Numbered from the stretch's first letter, positions 18,070 to 27,920 are shown. The stretch: 64,000 bases of DNA from DASSFG01 sp035550375 (GCA_035550375.1 DASZPH010000041.1:104366-168365); one strand, 5' to 3'. Notes: generated from the letters alone by a model not told the origin. A program made the numbers and translations.

Positions 18070-21000
18070 TCAATCGTTGAGCGGCTGCGTGCTGCGCAGG
18101 TAGGCAAACAGGTCGCGAACATCCTGGTCGCTCAGGCTGGCGATGAGGCCTTCCGGCATGAGCGATTTGCGCTGGGGAGCCAGCTCTTCGATCTCGCTCT
18201 GTTCGAGGGAAACGGTTTGCCCGTCGGCCGTGCGCAGCACGAGCACCACGTTGTCGCGTTCAACCAGGAAACCGCTCACGACGCGGCCGTCCGCGGTCAA
18301 CGCCTGGTAGGTTTCAAAGCCTTCGCGGACTTCGGCGCTCGGGTTGACGACGTTGATCAGCATGTTGGCCACATCGTCGCGCTTGTAGCTCGTCAAATCG
18401 GGGCCGATCTTGCCGCCCTGGCCGAACAGCGTATGGCACTTCGCGCAGCTCGCGGTGAACAGTTTCTTGCCGCCGTAGGGGCTCCCCGACCCGCCGCGGA
18501 TGGTCTCGGTGAGCCGTGCGATCTGCTCTTGCATCTGGGCCGTCGTCGCCCCTTCGACATTGCCAAAGTGCTTCGTCACCAGCTCGGCGATGTGCGGATC
18601 GCGGTGAACCGTGAGGCTGCGGGCCACGTCGGGCGGAATGGTCGAGGCGTCGAAGTTGCCGGCGTCGATGGCCTCCAGCAGCGTCAGCGACGACGATTTG
18701 CGGCCCGCCAGCAGGCTCTGGGCGACGCTTCGCACGTCGTCGGTCCACTGCGAATAGCCGGCAAGAACCGCCGGTGCGATCTCCGGAGCATCGTACCTCG
18801 CCAGCGCGGCCAGCGCGGCGACCCGCAGCCCGTCGTCGGAAGTCGACTGCAAAAGCTTTAAAAGCACGGGCACGGCCTGCGGCTGGCGCACCTCGCCGAA
18901 AATCTGAACGTATTGCAGGCGCTGGCTGGCGTCGGTCTTGTCGTCGGCGATGAGGGCCAACGCTTGCGAGACCGCCTCGGCTTTTCCCTGGCGCAAAGCG
19001 AGGGTGAGCGACTGGCCTCCGAAGCGGGTCATGGCATCGACCAGTTCGTCTGGCAAGCCCGTCAGCGAGCGGCCCTGAAAGGCTTCTTCAAAACCGCGCA
19101 TCAGCGTCTTTCGCTCCTCGTCACTGGGCGCCAGGTTCAAGAGCTTGGCGCAGGTAACGAGGTCCTTGCGGCTGCCGGTGGCCGCATAGCGACGCATCAG
19201 CCTGTGGAGGAGGTGCCTGGTGACAAGCGGGCGTTGCCAAACGGCCGGATCGTTGAACAGGCCGACCACCGCATCCCTGTCGCTTTCCGCCTTGGCTTCA
19301 ATGGCCCACCACAGCAAGAGCGGCAAGTGAACGTCGTCGAGATCTTCGTCATGGGCCAGCAAGCCGCGGACGATCGGCAAAGCCTCATCCGCGGACAGGC
19401 GCCGGGCCGTGCAGGCAAGCTGGCTGCGAACTTCGATGTTCGACTCGGACTGGGCGATTTGCGACAGCCGGGAAGCAAGCTCGGGCGCCATGGCGCCCCG
19501 ATCGCCCAGCAGCCGCACGCTCCACAAGCGAACGTAAGGATCGGCGTGGTTCAGGCCCATCATGGCCGCGGGGCCGTCGAATCCACCGCACAAATTGAGC
19601 GCCCAGAGGGCTTCCAACGGGAACTGTTCCCGCGACGGGGTTTTTCGATCCGACGTTTCTTCAAGGTGCTGCCGGAGCTCGGCGACGACCGAAGCGTCCT
19701 TGCGGTCGCCGAGGAGCCGCAGCGCGGTATGCCGAAACCACTTGTTTGAGTGGCTCAGTTGGCCGACCAATTCGCTTGAGGAGAGCTTCGAGAGATCGAA
19801 CGGTTTGAGGGGCGCGGCGCTTTTGCTCCGCAGGCGGTAGACGCGGCCGGTGGAGGTGTCGACCTTTCCTTCGTGGTGTCGCAGATGGGCGATCTGCCCT
19901 TCGTACATGTCGCAGACGTACATCGCGCCGTCCGGCCCCACCGTGATCGCCACCGGCCGGAACCAATCGTCGGTCGACGTGATGGCGTAGCCGACGTCCT
20001 CGGTCTTAAACGTCGAGCCGTCTGGCGACAGTTGGCTCATCACCACGTGGCTCTGCAGGGGAGCCACGCCAAACAGGCGCCCCTGGTAGGCCGGCGGCAG
20101 GGCGCCCCCCTCGTAGATGACGAACGCGTGGGTGAACCGCGGCACGGCCGCGTGTTTCATGGCCGGGAAATAGCCGAACGTGTAGGGGTTGGAAAGAGGC
20201 CCGTGCTTGCTGAACCCTTTTTGAAAATATCCGCCCTGGACGTAGTGAAAGCCGCGCGTGTCGCCGCCGTTGTGGCCGGAGTAGATGCGGCCGGCCGAAT
20301 CGATTTCCAGGCCGAAGGCGTTGCCCCCTCCCTCGGCGAAAATCTCGTAGCGGCGTTGCTCGGGGTGGTATCGCCAGATGAGCTGGCCCATCGAGTGGAC
20401 CGGCTTCTTGTCGAGACCCGGCCGCACGATGTCGCCGCTGACCGTGCTCCCCTGGCAGGCGTAGAGCCAGCCGTCGGGACCCCATCGCAGGTTGTTGGCG
20501 CACGAGTGGGTGTCTTCCAGACCGAATCCTTGCAGGTGGACTTCGGGATCTCCGTCGGGTACGTCGTCGCCGTCGCGATCGGCGTAGAAGAGCAAGTATG
20601 GCGGATTGAGCACCCAGACGCCGCCGCGGCCCCGCGCGAAGCTGGTGACGATGTTCAGGCCGTCGATAAACGTCTTTTGTTTGTCGAATTTGCCGTCGCC
20701 GTCGGTGTCTTCATGGATGGTGATCTTGTCGAGGCCGCGAAAATGGTTGGGCGGCGGAGGCGGAACCTTATCGTAGGTGGCCCGCAGAAATTTGTCTTCG
20801 CTCAGGATTTTCAGACCGGCCGGATAGGGGTACTGAATGTACTCGACGACCCACATCCGCCCACGCTCGTCGAAGTCGATAAACAGCGGCTGGCGGACAT
20901 CGGGTTCACACAGCACCTGCTCGACGACCAGGTCGTCGGGAGTCTTCAGAGCGGCCAGCGCCTCCGCCGGCGGTTTGGCTTGCTGATCGGTGCCGGTGGC

Positions 21001-21099
21001 GGCGTAAGCAGGTGGAGTGACGGCGTACGCAACGAGGCACAGGAGGATGAGGCACAACAGGAGACGCCGCGTCGAGCGGGTGAGGCAGGAGCTGAACAT
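18070..21099 (-). CDS. PVC-type haem-binding CxxCH membrane-bound dehydrogenase-like protein
   Basis: An exported protein of 1009 aa with a Sec signal peptide ending near YAA. The N-terminal half is a beta-propeller of the 'membrane-bound dehydrogenase' type (DERGRMWVVEYIQYPYPAG, EDTDGDGKFDKQKTFI, NLRWGPDGWLYACQGS). The middle contains HEAT-like repeats (about 445-830). The C-terminus is a c-type cytochrome domain with CAKCH at about 886-890, followed by GPDLTSY and the domain ending DLFAYLRST. This architecture is a PVC-superphylum hallmark. Its substrate is unknown; it probably passes electrons from a sugar or alcohol to the periplasmic cytochrome pool. All key haem ligands are present. Confidence 0.93.
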   Translation of the reverse strand: MFSSCLTRSTRRLLLCLILLCLVAYAVTPPAYAATGTDQQAKPPAEALAALKTPDDLVVEQVLCEPDVRQPLFIDFDERGRMWVVEYIQYPYPAGLKILSEDKFLRATYDKVPPPPPNHFRGLDKITIHEDTDGDGKFDKQKTFIDGLNIVTSFARGRGGVWVLNPPYLLFYADRDGDDVPDGDPEVHLQGFGLEDTHSCANNLRWGPDGWLYACQGSTVSGDIVRPGLDKKPVHSMGQLIWRYHPEQRRYEIFAEGGGNAFGLEIDSAGRIYSGHNGGDTRGFHYVQGGYFQKGFSKHGPLSNPYTFGYFPAMKHAAVPRFTHAFVIYEGGALPPAYQGRLFGVAPLQSHVVMSQLSPDGSTFKTEDVGYAITSTDDWFRPVAITVGPDGAMYVCDMYEGQIAHLRHHEGKVDTSTGRVYRLRSKSAAPLKPFDLSKLSSSELVGQLSHSNKWFRHTALRLLGDRKDASVVAELRQHLEETSDRKTPSREQFPLEALWALNLCGGFDGPAAMMGLNHADPYVRLWSVRLLGDRGAMAPELASRLSQIAQSESNIEVRSQLACTARRLSADEALPIVRGLLAHDEDLDDVHLPLLLWWAIEAKAESDRDAVVGLFNDPAVWQRPLVTRHLLHRLMRRYAATGSRKDLVTCAKLLNLAPSDEERKTLMRGFEEAFQGRSLTGLPDELVDAMTRFGGQSLTLALRQGKAEAVSQALALIADDKTDASQRLQYVQIFGEVRQPQAVPVLLKLLQSTSDDGLRVAALAALARYDAPEIAPAVLAGYSQWTDDVRSVAQSLLAGRKSSSLTLLEAIDAGNFDASTIPPDVARSLTVHRDPHIAELVTKHFGNVEGATTAQMQEQIARLTETIRGGSGSPYGGKKLFTASCAKCHTLFGQGGKIGPDLTSYKRDDVANMLINVVNPSAEVREGFETYQALTADGRVVSGFLVERDNVVLVLRTADGQTVSLEQSEIEELAPQRKSLMPEGLIASLSDQDVRDLFAYLRSTQPLND

Positions 21100-21182
21100 T
21101 TTGGAGCAGAGAAGGCGGGGTCAGGCAGGTGGGTAGGGCCGCAATCGTAACGGCCGGGGAAGGTTTTGATCACCGGCCCACA

Positions 21183-21244
21183 CTCACCCGAAGCGTAAGC
21201 GAGGGAAGTGGCGTCGTGCCCCCCTCGCTTACGCTTCGGGTGAG
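21183..21244. repeat. Dispersed inverted repeat, family B
   Basis: Perfect 23-bp arms, containing CACCCGAAGCGTAAGCGAGG and its complement, separated by a 16-bp loop. Translated, the arms give the 'LTRSVSEG' peptide recognisable in planctomycete intergenic DNA. Two related copies occur at 59922 and 60131. Confidence 0.92.
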
Positions 21245-21373
21245 TATCAGGCCAGCCCGCGCGCCGGGCTGGTAAATGATCCGGCTTAGCGGCACTACCA
21301 GCCTACAAAGCAGCCTCCGTGATGTCGAGTTTTCGAGTCTTCCCGGCGTTCCCGCGAACGGATGCCGTTGTCC

Positions 21374-21411
21374 TCCCTCTCCCCTCGGGAGAGGGCCGGG
21401 GTGAGGGCGGC
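21374..21411. repeat. Dispersed palindromic repeat, family A
   Basis: CCCTCTCCC-ctc-GGGAGAGGG followed by the tail ccggGGTGAGGGCGG. Orientation is opposite to the copy at 16311. Confidence 0.85.
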
Positions 21412-21817
21412 CGGCACGCCAATCGACAATCGCACTCCCCCACGTTGCGGCACATCGCGTGTGGCTACCGCGACGGCAAATACTTGCCACCGCCGGAGCG
21501 GAGCACGGATTACATTCTGTGCAGTGAACTGTAATTCAGACGTAAGTTTCTGCAATAGCCGCGGAGGAACGTGCAAACACGGATCAAGCGACTGAATTCG
21601 ACGAAAACTCGATGATTGAGGAGGAACTGAACGCGTCAACGCATTAACGACTGCACCTTCGCGCACGCTGGGCCGCGGCCATCCTCGGCTAATCACATCA
21701 AGCCCGGCCCGCGGTTTCGTCTGAATGGCAGCGCCGTTAACGTCGCGCCGGCGGACGCCAGCTTCCCACAATGAGTGCGCCAGCGGGTGATGATACCAAG
21801 GCAGCCCGGGAGCGAGG

Positions 21818-22318
21818 TTAGCGGCCGAGGAGTTTCTCGCGCGCGTCCAGGCGGAGGCACTGCTCGTCGATGAGAACCGGGGCGGCCTTGAGGGCCTGCT
21901 TGAACCCGAGAGCGGTGAACGTGATTTCTCCTTCGCTCGGCGAGGCCAGGCTAATGCACCACCGATAGTCCTGCTCACTCGATGCCGGCTTATGTGGATT
22001 CGTTGCCAGACGCGAGATCTCAGCAATTGGAAGTGGATAGGCGAGGGTCGATTCGGCGTAGCGAATGGCGATCGCCAAGGAGGCGACGCCGTGAAAGACC
22101 AACGTGGCCGGCGCGACGCGAAACCTGCCCTCCTCGTTTTCGCAACACCACTCGCAAATGAAGTCGATGTCGAGGAGGAGCTCGCTGGTCCAGTCGCCCT
22201 CGCTCGGCTCCCCTACGCGAAACGAGATTCCCCAGATATGACAGTCGTGCCAGGAGATCTGGTTAAAGTCCGAATCGGACAACTGCACGAAGCGGCCGGC
22301 GATGGGGTCGTTGGGCAT
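21818..22318 (-). CDS. Hypothetical protein (WHD motif)
   Basis: A 166-aa soluble protein from the ATG giving MPNDPIAGRF. Distinctive segments are ISWHDCHIWGISF, SELLLDIDFICEW and PATLVFHGVASLAIAI. The combination of WHD and LDIDFI..W is seen in uncharacterised bacterial proteins of similar length. There is no signal peptide or membrane helix. It lies about 100 bp downstream of the secretin-like gene on the same strand. No function is assigned. Confidence 0.65.
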   Translation of the reverse strand: MPNDPIAGRFVQLSDSDFNQISWHDCHIWGISFRVGEPSEGDWTSELLLDIDFICEWCCENEEGRFRVAPATLVFHGVASLAIAIRYAESTLAYPLPIAEISRLATNPHKPASSEQDYRWCISLASPSEGEITFTALGFKQALKAAPVLIDEQCLRLDAREKLLGR

Positions 22319-22422
22319 GCCCCAATTTAGCCGGCACGGGGCACCGATCAAAAACCGGCGGTCCCTGGCAGCGCACCGAACCGACTCCACCGTGGCAACC
22401 GCCGCCAGTGTAACCTTGCCGC

Positions 22423-23373
22423 CTAACGCCGCCGGCCTTGCGGGGCGGTGGCGGAAGGCACTTTGGTTTCGGATTGGCCAAAGCCCTTCCGGTACACTTC
22501 CTTGTCAGACTCACCTGACTCAACGGGCGACAGGCCGTCGACTGCCTCAACCTGCACCAGCACGATGAACGCGACCTTGCCGCCCGACTCCTCCGCCTCG
22601 TTCGGCGCGGGTGTTTCCGGCGAGCGTTCGGCATCCGGTCGATCTCCGGCGAAGGTTCCCACCACGAGGACCTGTGCGGGCAACAGCCTGGCGGCCGTAT
22701 CGATCTCGCGTACCGATAATCGAGGCAGTTTCTGACCTTCGATGACAAGCTCGTCGTTGTTGTCGCACCAGCTTTGCCGCGCACGCAGTTCGAGACGCAC
22801 CGATCCATCTTCGTCAGCCGTCGCCACCATGTCGACGCGTGTGCCATACTCTTGGTAGGTGCAATGCTTCGCCTTGTCGAGAATCGGGATCATCCCGCCC
22901 ACCTGGAATTGAGCCGGTCGGCCGCTAACGGTCACCATCTTCGGTTCCGCGAGAACCTTTACGTTTGCCTTCTCGCCCCATTCTTTAAGCCGCTGTCGCA
23001 ACCGATCGCGGTCGAGAACCATTCCCGCCTCGATCTGTTGACGGTCGCGGTCGGGTGAGTGCGCCAATTCTTGAATGCCGCCAACGGCCTTCGGCGTCGC
23101 AGGGCCAGGGTTCGATTCGGCCTTCTCGAGTCGCTTGGGCGAGACTTCCAGCATTTGCACTTCGATCAGCAACTGCGGTTTGTCGTCCACCGCCTTGCGG
23201 AGTTCTCGAATCTCGGCCTGTAGCGCCTTCAAGTCGGCGAGTTTCTTCTCCAAGAGGGCGGCGTTGGTGGTCTGGGCCGGCGGCGACGCTTTGTGCGGCA
23301 CCGGCGCAGGTTCTGCCCCGGCAGTCACGGCCGGAATGAACGTCGCGATGAGCATCAGGAAGCCTAACCGCAT
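22423..23373 (-). CDS. Exported secretin-fold-like protein
   Basis: A 316-aa protein with a Sec signal peptide (MRLGFLMLIATFIPAVTAGA), a coiled coil (LEKKLADLKALQAEIRELRK) and a segment LLIEVQMLEV. The section KVLAEPKMVTVSGRPAQFQV followed by GGMIPI and, later, YGTRVDMVATADEDGSVRLEL matches the start of the secretin domain of type II/III secretion and pilus secretins. The protein then ends in an Ala/Pro/Glu-rich tail without the rest of the secretin barrel. It may be a structural outlier or regulator instead of a pore. The start is supported by AGGAGG upstream. Confidence 0.7.
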   Translation of the reverse strand: MRLGFLMLIATFIPAVTAGAEPAPVPHKASPPAQTTNAALLEKKLADLKALQAEIRELRKAVDDKPQLLIEVQMLEVSPKRLEKAESNPGPATPKAVGGIQELAHSPDRDRQQIEAGMVLDRDRLRQRLKEWGEKANVKVLAEPKMVTVSGRPAQFQVGGMIPILDKAKHCTYQEYGTRVDMVATADEDGSVRLELRARQSWCDNNDELVIEGQKLPRLSVREIDTAARLLPAQVLVVGTFAGDRPDAERSPETPAPNEAEESGGKVAFIVLVQVEAVDGLSPVESGESDKEVYRKGFGQSETKVPSATAPQGRRR

Positions 23374-23444
23374 GACCTGGTCCTCCTCGACTCAAGAGTG
23401 ATTGTGCTTCGGCTTAACGCAATGCAACACCCACGAGGGTGCCG

Positions 23445-24164
23445 CTAGCGGGCGCGATAGGCCGACTCGATGAGCACCGTCTCGACCGGCAGCTTCTTGA
23501 AATCGTCCCGGTCTTCCACCTCCACGGCGGAGATTTTTTCCAGGACCTCCAACCCCTCCACCACTTCGCCGAAGACGCAATAGCCATAATCCTCCGGCGA
23601 GTCGCCGTGATGGTCGAGGTGCGGATTGTCGCTGAGATTGATGAAGAACTGGCACGTCGAACTGTCGATCTCGTCGGGCTGGCGGGCCATGGCCACCGTG
23701 CCGCGCACGTTCTTGCGGCCGTTGTCGGCCTCGTTCGGAATCGGATAGCGGCCCGCCCGCTCGGAGAGGTCAGCCGTATACGCCCCCCCCAGGACGATAT
23801 ATCCCTTGTCGACCTGATGGAAAATGGTCTGGTTGTAAGAACCGTTCTCCACATAGGTGAGGAAATTGTTGACGGTCCGCGGGGCGGCCTGCGGATCGAG
23901 CTTGATCGTCAGGTCACCCAGGTTCGTCTTGAGCGTGACCGTCGGATAGTAGGGACCACGCGGTTGAGGTTGCTTGGACGTTTTGCCGCCCTGGGCGACC
24001 GAGCCCGCGCCGTCGTTCGCGGGCGGGTCGTCGGCTCCGCCCGTCTCCTCGGTGCCCCTGTCGTCGGTTGCCGTCTGGTCGGACGAATGGCTGCAGCCGC
24101 CAGAAAGAAGGGCGATCAGGCTGAGCGCCGTTAGGGCGGTGGGTGCAAAACGGCGAACGAACAT
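23445..24164 (-). CDS. Cyclophilin-type peptidyl-prolyl isomerase, lipoprotein
   Basis: Catalyses cis-trans isomerisation of prolyl bonds outside the cytoplasm. It has 239 aa, with a lipobox LLSGGC near residue 23, a low-complexity linker and then the cyclophilin fold: VTLKTNLGDLTIKLDPQAAP, TVNNFLTYVENGSYNQTIFH, RGTVAMAR, STCQFFINLSDN and FGEVVEGLEVLEKI. The usual catalytic FHR reads FHQ here, so the active-site arginine appears to be missing (FHQVDKG). Activity may be reduced. The ATG has GGAGG about 10 bp upstream. Confidence 0.88.
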   Translation of the reverse strand: MFVRRFAPTALTALSLIALLSGGCSHSSDQTATDDRGTEETGGADDPPANDGAGSVAQGGKTSKQPQPRGPYYPTVTLKTNLGDLTIKLDPQAAPRTVNNFLTYVENGSYNQTIFHQVDKGYIVLGGAYTADLSERAGRYPIPNEADNGRKNVRGTVAMARQPDEIDSSTCQFFINLSDNPHLDHHGDSPEDYGYCVFGEVVEGLEVLEKISAVEVEDRDDFKKLPVETVLIESAYRAR

Positions 24165-24347
24165 CAACGCCTCCCTGCGGGTTTACGATAGACGGCCCGG
24201 CGCGTGTGCCGCTGCGGGGCGGCTTCCTCTTTCCGCCTTCGTCGGTCGGCAGGCCGGACACTGGCGGCGTATCATCCTCGAACGGGCTGTTTCTCGCAAT
24301 AGGAGTCGAAAAGTGGCCCGGCGCGCCCCGTTTGCTAAAATAGGATC

Positions 24348-25259
24348 ATGTCTAGCCGTTGGTTCAACGTGGCCGTGGTCGGCTTCTGGCTTCTGACCAT
24401 GAGCTGGCTGGTGCGGGAAAAAATCCTCCCTTCGCTTGTGGTCGGAGACCCGCCCACCTACCGCACGATCCTGGCCGACCGCGAATCGCGGGAAACCCCG
24501 GTAAGCTGGTCAATTTCGCTCAACGACTCGCCTCTGGGTTGGGCCGAGGCCCGCAACCGCGTGCTCGACAACGGCGTGACCGAAATGACGAGCCACGTGC
24601 ACCTCGCCCGGCTGCCTCTGTCGGAAGTCGCGCCCGGTTGGATGAATTCGTTGATGAAGTTGCTCGCCAGCTCGCGGGAGTGGAGCGAGTTGCAGCTCGC
24701 GGTCGACGCCCAGAGCAGCCTGGAAATCGATCCGCTGGGGCGGTTGATGGGCTTTTATTCGCGGGCCCTGCTGGGCAGCGAAACCTCCTTGCCCGACGAT
24801 CTGCGCCTCGAAGGGCCGACCCCGCCGGGCGCCGTGCAGATCACAATCCAGGGGGTGGTCGAGGGGGCGCAGTTGAAGCTGAAGGCCCGCACCGGCCAGC
24901 TCGTCTATAACACCGCGGCCTATCTGCCGCCCAACGCCCTGATGGGCGATGCCCTCTCGCCCCAAGGCCGCTTGCCCGACCTCAAGGTCGGCCAGTCTTG
25001 GACGATGCCGGTCTACAGCCCGTTGCGCCCGCCCACGGCGCCGGTAGAAGTGCTGCATGCCACGGTCGACCGGCGCGAGCCGATTTTGTGGCGCGACGAG
25101 GTCGTGGCCACCTTCGTGGTCGTCTATCGCAGCGACCCGGGCACGGAGCTATCGAATAACCAGGTCGCGCGGGCCAAGGCGTGGGTGAGGGACGACGGCA
25201 TGGTCTTGAAGCAGGAGATCACCCTGATGGCGTCGCGGCTGACGTTTGAGCGGAAGTAA
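24348..25259 (+). CDS. Hypothetical exported protein of an ABC-transporter operon
   Basis: A 303-aa protein with an N-terminal transmembrane helix (VAVVGFWLLTMSWLV) and a periplasmic, beta-rich remainder. The first part of the domain contains WSISLNDSPLGWAEARNR, reminiscent of a conserved outer-surface fold, and later LKVGQSWTMPVYSPLRPP. It ends 26 bp before an ABC ATPase gene in the same direction, so it probably serves the same exporter. The family is not recognised. Confidence 0.75.
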   Translation: MSSRWFNVAVVGFWLLTMSWLVREKILPSLVVGDPPTYRTILADRESRETPVSWSISLNDSPLGWAEARNRVLDNGVTEMTSHVHLARLPLSEVAPGWMNSLMKLLASSREWSELQLAVDAQSSLEIDPLGRLMGFYSRALLGSETSLPDDLRLEGPTPPGAVQITIQGVVEGAQLKLKARTGQLVYNTAAYLPPNALMGDALSPQGRLPDLKVGQSWTMPVYSPLRPPTAPVEVLHATVDRREPILWRDEVVATFVVVYRSDPGTELSNNQVARAKAWVRDDGMVLKQEITLMASRLTFERK

Positions 25260-25285
25260 CGTCCGGAACGATCGAGTGTCGCACG

Positions 25286-26068
25286 ATGATAGAATTGGAG
25301 AATGTAAGCCGGACCTATGGCAGCAAGATGGCCGTGAACGGACTCAGCCTCGCCGTGCGTCCAGGCGAGCTGTTCGCCTTCCTGGGGCCGAACGGCGCCG
25401 GCAAGACCACGACCATCAAAATGCTGGTGGGACTCTTGCGGCCGACGTCGGGGCACGTGCGATTGGGCGGCTTTGACGTGGTGGCCGAGCCGCGCCGCGC
25501 GTGCGCCCTGCTCGGCTACGTACCCGACGTTCCCTTCCTCTACGACAAGCTGACCGGCCGGGAGTTTTTGCACTTCATCGCCGGCATGTACGGCTACGAT
25601 CATCGCGCCGCCCAGGAGCGCGTGCGACGCGAAATGGACCATTTCGAGCTAGACGGTTTCATCGATGAGATGACGGAAGCCTATTCTCACGGCATGAAGC
25701 AACGGCTCGTGTTCGCCGCGGCTCTGCTGCACGATCCGGCGGTGCTCGTCATCGACGAGCCGCTGGTGGGCCTCGATCCGCGCAGCTCGAAGCTGGTCAA
25801 GGATCTCCTGCGGGCCCGGGCCGCCGCCGGAACGGCCATTTTCATGTCGACCCACCTGCTCGACGTGGCCGAGCAGATCGCCGACCGCATCGGCATCGTC
25901 GACCAGGGCAAGTTGCTCTGGGTCGGCACGCTGGGCGAGCTGCGCGGCCGGCTGGCGTCGCAGCACACGCTGGAGCAACTGTTCCTCGACGTGACGTCCA
26001 GCGGCGGCGCCGAAAGGCTGGCCGGGTTGTCGACTGCCTCCACCGTTGTACCTTCCACGGCGGAGTAA
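25286..26068 (+). CDS. ABC transporter ATP-binding protein
   Basis: A 260-aa ATPase with Walker A (GPNGAGKTTTIK), the Q-loop region, an ABC signature reading YSHGMKQRL (SGGQ variant, common in ABC-2 exporters) and Walker B (VLVIDEPLVGLDPRS). The H-loop is STHLLD. It energises the permease encoded 3 bp downstream. The C-terminal tail is short and Ser/Thr-rich, with no extra domain. Confidence 0.95.
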   Translation: MIELENVSRTYGSKMAVNGLSLAVRPGELFAFLGPNGAGKTTTIKMLVGLLRPTSGHVRLGGFDVVAEPRRACALLGYVPDVPFLYDKLTGREFLHFIAGMYGYDHRAAQERVRREMDHFELDGFIDEMTEAYSHGMKQRLVFAAALLHDPAVLVIDEPLVGLDPRSSKLVKDLLRARAAAGTAIFMSTHLLDVAEQIADRIGIVDQGKLLWVGTLGELRGRLASQHTLEQLFLDVTSSGGAERLAGLSTASTVVPSTAE

Positions 26069-26071
26069 CCG

Positions 26072-27916
26072 GTGAGCTCGCTCTCTCTGCCGTCCCCGTC
26101 GCCGCTGTCACCCCTTTCCCCCACGACGGTCACGGTGGCGGACCCCGCCGTCGACTCGGGGTTGCTCTCGCCGCCGGAGGAAGCTCGCCGTTTTCGCTGG
26201 CTGCGGCGACGCATCGCCGCCAACCACCTGCGTCAGACGCTGGCCCATTCGCGGCTGCGCTTTTCGATGGTGACGCTCCTCACCGGGATCCTCTGGATCG
26301 GCCTGTTCCAGTTGTTTGCGGAAGGCTTTCAGTTCCTCAACGTGATGATTCCCGACCAGGTGATGCACGACGACACCGCGCGGGCCGTCTTCAGCATCTT
26401 TTTCGCCTCGCTGACGTTGATGCTCGTCATTTCCACCGGCATCATCCTCTACGGCGGCCTCTTCCGTTCGCCCGAGGTGCAGTTTCTGTTCTCGCTGCCG
26501 GTGCGGTCCGAGCGGATATTCTTGCACAAGTTCCAGGAAGCGATGCTCTTCAGCAGTTGGGGATTTTTGCTCCTGGGCACTCCCATGCTCGTGGCCTACG
26601 GGTCGGTTGAGCATTCGGGCTGGTATTATTTCCTCGTCTTGTTGCCGTTTCTGATCGGCTTTGCTTACATTCCGGGCAGCTTGGGCGCGATGGCCGTTTT
26701 GGTCGTGGTTCGCTGGCTGCCGCGGCGAAAGATGCGGTCTTTGGCCATCGGCGCCGCGGCGGCGGCCGCGCTCGTCGCGGGCGGCGTACTTGTGGCCTGG
26801 TTCGTCACGCGACGCGCCGAAACCGACCTGCTCACGCCCGGCTGGTTCCAGGAGATACTCGACCGCTTGCGGTTCAGCGAGACGCGGCTTCTGCCGAGCT
26901 GGTGGCTCAGCTCGGGCCTGCTCGAAGCAGCACAGGCGAGCGTCGATACCGAGAACGGCCGCGCGGCCACGGCCGAAAGCTTCAAATTCCTCTCACTCAC
27001 CCTGTCGAACGCGTTGCTCTTGCACCAGGTCGCCCTGTGGCTGTCGACGCGGCTCTACCGGAGGGCCTATCACTCGCTGCACAGCGACCTTTCGGGAAGC
27101 AAACGGCCGCGGGGCAGAATGATCGACGGAATCGTCGAGCGGATGGCCTTCTTCCTCACGCCGCAAATGAGGCTGCTCATTGTCAAAGACCTGCGCCTCT
27201 TCCGCCGCGACCCGGTGCAGTGGCTGCAGTTTTTGATCTTCTTCGGCCTGTTGGCCCTGTACTTCCTCAACATCCGTCGGCTGAGTTACGACGTGAATTA
27301 CGCCAACTGGGTGAACATGATCAGCTTCCTCAACCTTTCGGTGGTCGGGCTGATCCTCTCGACGTTCACCACGCGGTTTATCTTTCCGATGATCAGCCTG
27401 GAGGGGCGGCGGTTTTGGATTCTGGGCCTTTTGCCGGTGCGCCGCGAGACCATCCTGCTCAGCAAGTTTCTCTTCGCGTCGATCGGCTCGGTCGTCCCCT
27501 GCACTCTGCTGGTGGTGCTAAGCGATTCCATGCTGCGCGTCTCGCCGCTTGTGCTGGCGGTTCACGTGCTGGCGTGCCTCTTGTTCTGTTCGGGTTTGTC
27601 GGGCATCGCCGTGGGGCTGGGAGCAAAAATGCCCAACCTGCGCGACGATTCGCCGTCGCGCATCGCGGCCGGTTTCGGCGGCACGCTCAACCTGATCCTG
27701 AGCACGGCCTACGTCGCCGCCGTGGTGGCGCTGACCGCGGTCCCCTGTCACTTTTATCTGGCCGCCGAGGGCATCGCTCCCTTGGGGAGTTGGCAGCGCG
27801 AGCGGATAGGCCAGCTCATGGCCGGGGGAAGCATCGCCAGCATCGCCCTCGGACTGATTGCCACGATCGTGCCGTTGCGAATAGGCTACAAAGCATTCAG
27901 GGAGTTGGAATTTTAG
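26072..27916 (+). CDS. ABC-2-type transporter permease
   Basis: A 614-aa membrane protein beginning at GTG, 3 bp after the ATPase gene. A cytoplasmic Pro/Ser-rich N-terminus (about 50 residues) is followed by two halves, each with several transmembrane segments. Examples are GFLLLGTPMLVAYGS, WYYFLVLLPFLIGFAYIPG, FLIFFGLLALYFLNI and ILGLLPVRRETILLSKFLF. The repeated motif LPVRxExILxxKF in both halves shows that it is an internally duplicated ABC exporter permease. The substrate is unknown. Confidence 0.88.
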   Translation: MSSLSLPSPSPLSPLSPTTVTVADPAVDSGLLSPPEEARRFRWLRRRIAANHLRQTLAHSRLRFSMVTLLTGILWIGLFQLFAEGFQFLNVMIPDQVMHDDTARAVFSIFFASLTLMLVISTGIILYGGLFRSPEVQFLFSLPVRSERIFLHKFQEAMLFSSWGFLLLGTPMLVAYGSVEHSGWYYFLVLLPFLIGFAYIPGSLGAMAVLVVVRWLPRRKMRSLAIGAAAAAALVAGGVLVAWFVTRRAETDLLTPGWFQEILDRLRFSETRLLPSWWLSSGLLEAAQASVDTENGRAATAESFKFLSLTLSNALLLHQVALWLSTRLYRRAYHSLHSDLSGSKRPRGRMIDGIVERMAFFLTPQMRLLIVKDLRLFRRDPVQWLQFLIFFGLLALYFLNIRRLSYDVNYANWVNMISFLNLSVVGLILSTFTTRFIFPMISLEGRRFWILGLLPVRRETILLSKFLFASIGSVVPCTLLVVLSDSMLRVSPLVLAVHVLACLLFCSGLSGIAVGLGAKMPNLRDDSPSRIAAGFGGTLNLILSTAYVAAVVALTAVPCHFYLAAEGIAPLGSWQRERIGQLMAGGSIASIALGLIATIVPLRIGYKAFRELEF

Positions 27917-27920
27917 AAGG

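Larger units (their letters stand above)
21100..21817. other. Gene-free region with two repeat elements
   Basis: No coding frame has protein-like composition. It holds one inverted repeat of family B and one palindrome of family A, listed separately. The stretch 21530-21820 contains nothing I can identify. Confidence 0.6.
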
